Assembly: GCA_964436815.1 (NCBI GenBank)
Contig: CAYTER010000036.1
Location: 1 to 23,057 of the forward strand
Length of the DNA stretch: 23,057 nucleotides
DNA from: UBA993 sp964436815
Lineage (GTDB): Bacteria > Bacillota > Dethiobacteria > DTU022
Direction of reading: 5' to 3'
This document shows, piece after piece, positions 21,504 to 23,057 of the stretch. Made by a program: the position numbers and the translations under genes. The notes under the pieces were generated by a model, which saw only the letters and a list, made by a program, of their open reading frames with translations, did not search any database and was not told the DNA's origin. Each line of letters opens with the position of its first letter. Positions within the stretch are counted from its first letter, which is position 1.

Positions 21504-23057
21504 GTGATCAGCATCGATACTGCAAGCGAAAGGTCGGCGCAAAGTACAGCAGACGGCGAATGGTGGAAAAGAGCAGTATTCTACCAGATTTATCCCCGTA
21601 GTTTTTATGACACCATGGGCAATGGTATCGGCGATCTGCAGGGTATCGTTGAAAAACTTAATTATCTGAACGACGGAAGCCCAAACTCGCTCTCAATAGA
21701 CGCCATCTGGCTCTGTCCTTTCTATGTCAGCCCTGACCTTGATTTTGGCTATGATATTGCCGATTACTGCAATGTTGCCAGCTGTTACGGCAGCCTGGAA
21801 GATTTCGATCGCCTGTTGGAAGAAGCCCATAATAAAAAAATAAAAGTAATTTTGGATTTAGTATTAAACCACACCTCTGATCAACATAAATGGTTCGTTG
21901 AATCGCGCTCTTCGCGAGACAATCCCAAGCGTGACTGGTATGTCTGGCGGGACGGACGTGGACCAGGCAATAAACCCCCGAATAACTGGAAAAATAACTT
22001 TTTCGGCTCGGCCTGGGCCTGGGACGAACGGACCGGGCAGTATTATTTACACTCATTTCTAAAAGAACAACCCGACCTGAATTGGTTTAACCCGGAGGTG
22101 CGCGAGGCCGTTTTTAAAGCAATCCGCTTCTGGCTGGATCGCGGGATTGACGGGTTTCGCCTCGATGTTGCCCATTGTTACTGCCAGGATGAGCTCTTTC
22201 GTGACAACCCCTCGGTGTTTCACCGGATCAGGAGAATCAGCCAGGGGCGCTTTTGGGACCGGCCCTTTATTGTCAACATCTTTCAGATGCTGGAACTGCC
22301 CGAGCTGCAGGATAAAATTTACAGCAGGCATCATCCGGAAACGCATAATGTTTTAAGGGCATTCCGCAGAATTCTTGATCAGTACCCTGCCAAAACCAGC
22401 GTTGGGGAAGTGAACAGTGAAGATCCGGCCGTTGTCGCCGCCTACTATGGCCGGAACAGTGATGAGCTGCATATGAATTTTTACTTTGCCCTGGCCCAAT
22501 GCCGCTGGAAAGCGGGCGCATTCAGACGTGCCGTGGAAAGGTGGGAGAAAAGCCTGCCGAAAACTGCCTGGCCGGCGTACACTTTCAGCAACCACGATAT
22601 TATGCGGGCCATTTCCCGTTATAGGAAAAAGGGTGAGGCTGACCAGCGGGCCCGCCTGCTGGCAATGATGCTGCTCACCCTGAGGGGCACCCCTTTCATC
22701 TATTATGGTGAGGAAATCGGCATGAAGGAGGCAAAACTAAAGCGCAGTGAATTAAGAGATCCTGTAGGCCTCAAGTGGTATCCATTTTACAAAGGGCGCG
22801 ATGGCGCGAGAACTCCGATGCAATGGACTGCAGGGCGGCATGCAGGGTTTACGGAAGCCGAGCCCTGGCTGCCCATTGGTCCAGAGTATGAGCAACGCAA
22901 TGTAGCCTGCCAGGATCAGGATCCGGCATCGCTCTTAAATTTTTACCGGCAGTTAATCACCCTGCGTAAGGCAAACCCGGCCTTGCAGCTTGGCTCTTAC
23001 ACCAGTGACCTGAAAGATGTACCGGAAGACTGTTATTTTTATCGCCGTGAGATGGAT
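21504..23057 (+). CDS. GH13 family alpha-glucosidase/alpha-amylase-type enzyme (3' partial)
   Basis: First 518 codons of a glycoside hydrolase family 13 enzyme, open to the window end. It hydrolyses or transfers alpha-glucosidic bonds. Seen: WWKRAVFYQIYPRSFYD at the start of the barrel, region I VILDLVLNHTS, region II GFRLDVAH with the nucleophile Asp221, region III SVGEVNSE with the acid/base Glu302, and region IV FSNHDIMR with Asp365. Later GTPFIYYGEEIGM and ARTPMQWTAG are typical of oligo-1,6-glucosidase and alpha-glucosidase types rather than true amylases. No signal peptide, so cytoplasmic. GTG 21504 is the only plausible start after an in-frame stop at 21492; its ribosome binding site is poor. 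The C-terminal beta domain is missing from the window. Confidence 0.92.
   Translation, partial: MISIDTASERSAQSTADGEWWKRAVFYQIYPRSFYDTMGNGIGDLQGIVEKLNYLNDGSPNSLSIDAIWLCPFYVSPDLDFGYDIADYCNVASCYGSLEDFDRLLEEAHNKKIKVILDLVLNHTSDQHKWFVESRSSRDNPKRDWYVWRDGRGPGNKPPNNWKNNFFGSAWAWDERTGQYYLHSFLKEQPDLNWFNPEVREAVFKAIRFWLDRGIDGFRLDVAHCYCQDELFRDNPSVFHRIRRISQGRFWDRPFIVNIFQMLELPELQDKIYSRHHPETHNVLRAFRRILDQYPAKTSVGEVNSEDPAVVAAYYGRNSDELHMNFYFALAQCRWKAGAFRRAVERWEKSLPKTAWPAYTFSNHDIMRAISRYRKKGEADQRARLLAMMLLTLRGTPFIYYGEEIGMKEAKLKRSELRDPVGLKWYPFYKGRDGARTPMQWTAGRHAGFTEAEPWLPIGPEYEQRNVACQDQDPASLLNFYRQLITLRKANPALQLGSYTSDLKDVPEDCYFYRREMD

Overview
The window reads as a chromosomal segment of an anaerobic, Bacillota (Clostridia-like) bacterium. 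This is an inference. It rests on strong AGGAGG-type ribosome binding sites, frequent GTG/TTG starts, sigma-A promoters (TTGACA/TATAAT and extended TGnTATAAT), a ThiF of the long Bacillus-like form, a staphylococcal CrtO-like acyltransferase, and anaerobe-type sulfur genes (DUF39, NIL/ferredoxin). The species cannot be named from this sequence. Gene density is high. I see no insertion sequence, CRISPR array or phage gene.

Layout. (1) Bases 1-6400: a V/A-type ATPase operon in the order DUF2764 (5' end cut off)-A-B-D-I-K. This is the arrangement known from spirochaetes, chlamydiae and Bacteroidetes, and no C, F or G subunit genes are present. The K subunit is a double hairpin with one carboxylate and Na+-ligand-like residues. 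(2) 6545-8642: a PHP-domain phosphoesterase and an NAD-type glyceraldehyde-3-phosphate dehydrogenase. (3) 8678-11862: GC-rich palindromic repeats with G-quadruplex potential flank a tight three-gene operon: DUF39, NIL plus 2x[4Fe-4S], and UPF0280/COG2122. These are the three proteins linked to making homocysteine from aspartate semialdehyde and sulfide. A gamma-carbonic anhydrase follows. (4) 11933-12104: a self-contained tRNA-Thr(CGT) unit with promoter, gene and terminator. (5) 12131-15715: an FAD-dependent CrtI/CrtN-like oxidoreductase, an NTF2/SnoaL-like protein and an SDR in one operon, meeting a convergent CrtO-like acyltransferase. This looks like an uncharacterised lipid or isoprenoid modification set. 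(6) 15830-19735, minus strand: a ferritin-like protein with its own symmetric control region, and a cysK-nifS-thiF sulfur operon read from a consensus promoter with a palindrome at its start site. (7) 19835-23057: a cytidylate-kinase-like protein fused to a BON domain, a terminator, a nitroreductase, and a GH13 alpha-glucosidase cut by the window end.

Sulfur handling is the recurring theme. Sulfide goes into homocysteine through the DUF39 operon and into cysteine through CysK. NifS then makes persulfide from cysteine, and ThiF probably activates a carrier protein encoded elsewhere. The most interesting items are the FAD/NTF2/SDR/CrtO-like set, the repeat-flanked homocysteine operon, the kinase-BON fusion and the control regions of cysK and the ferritin gene.
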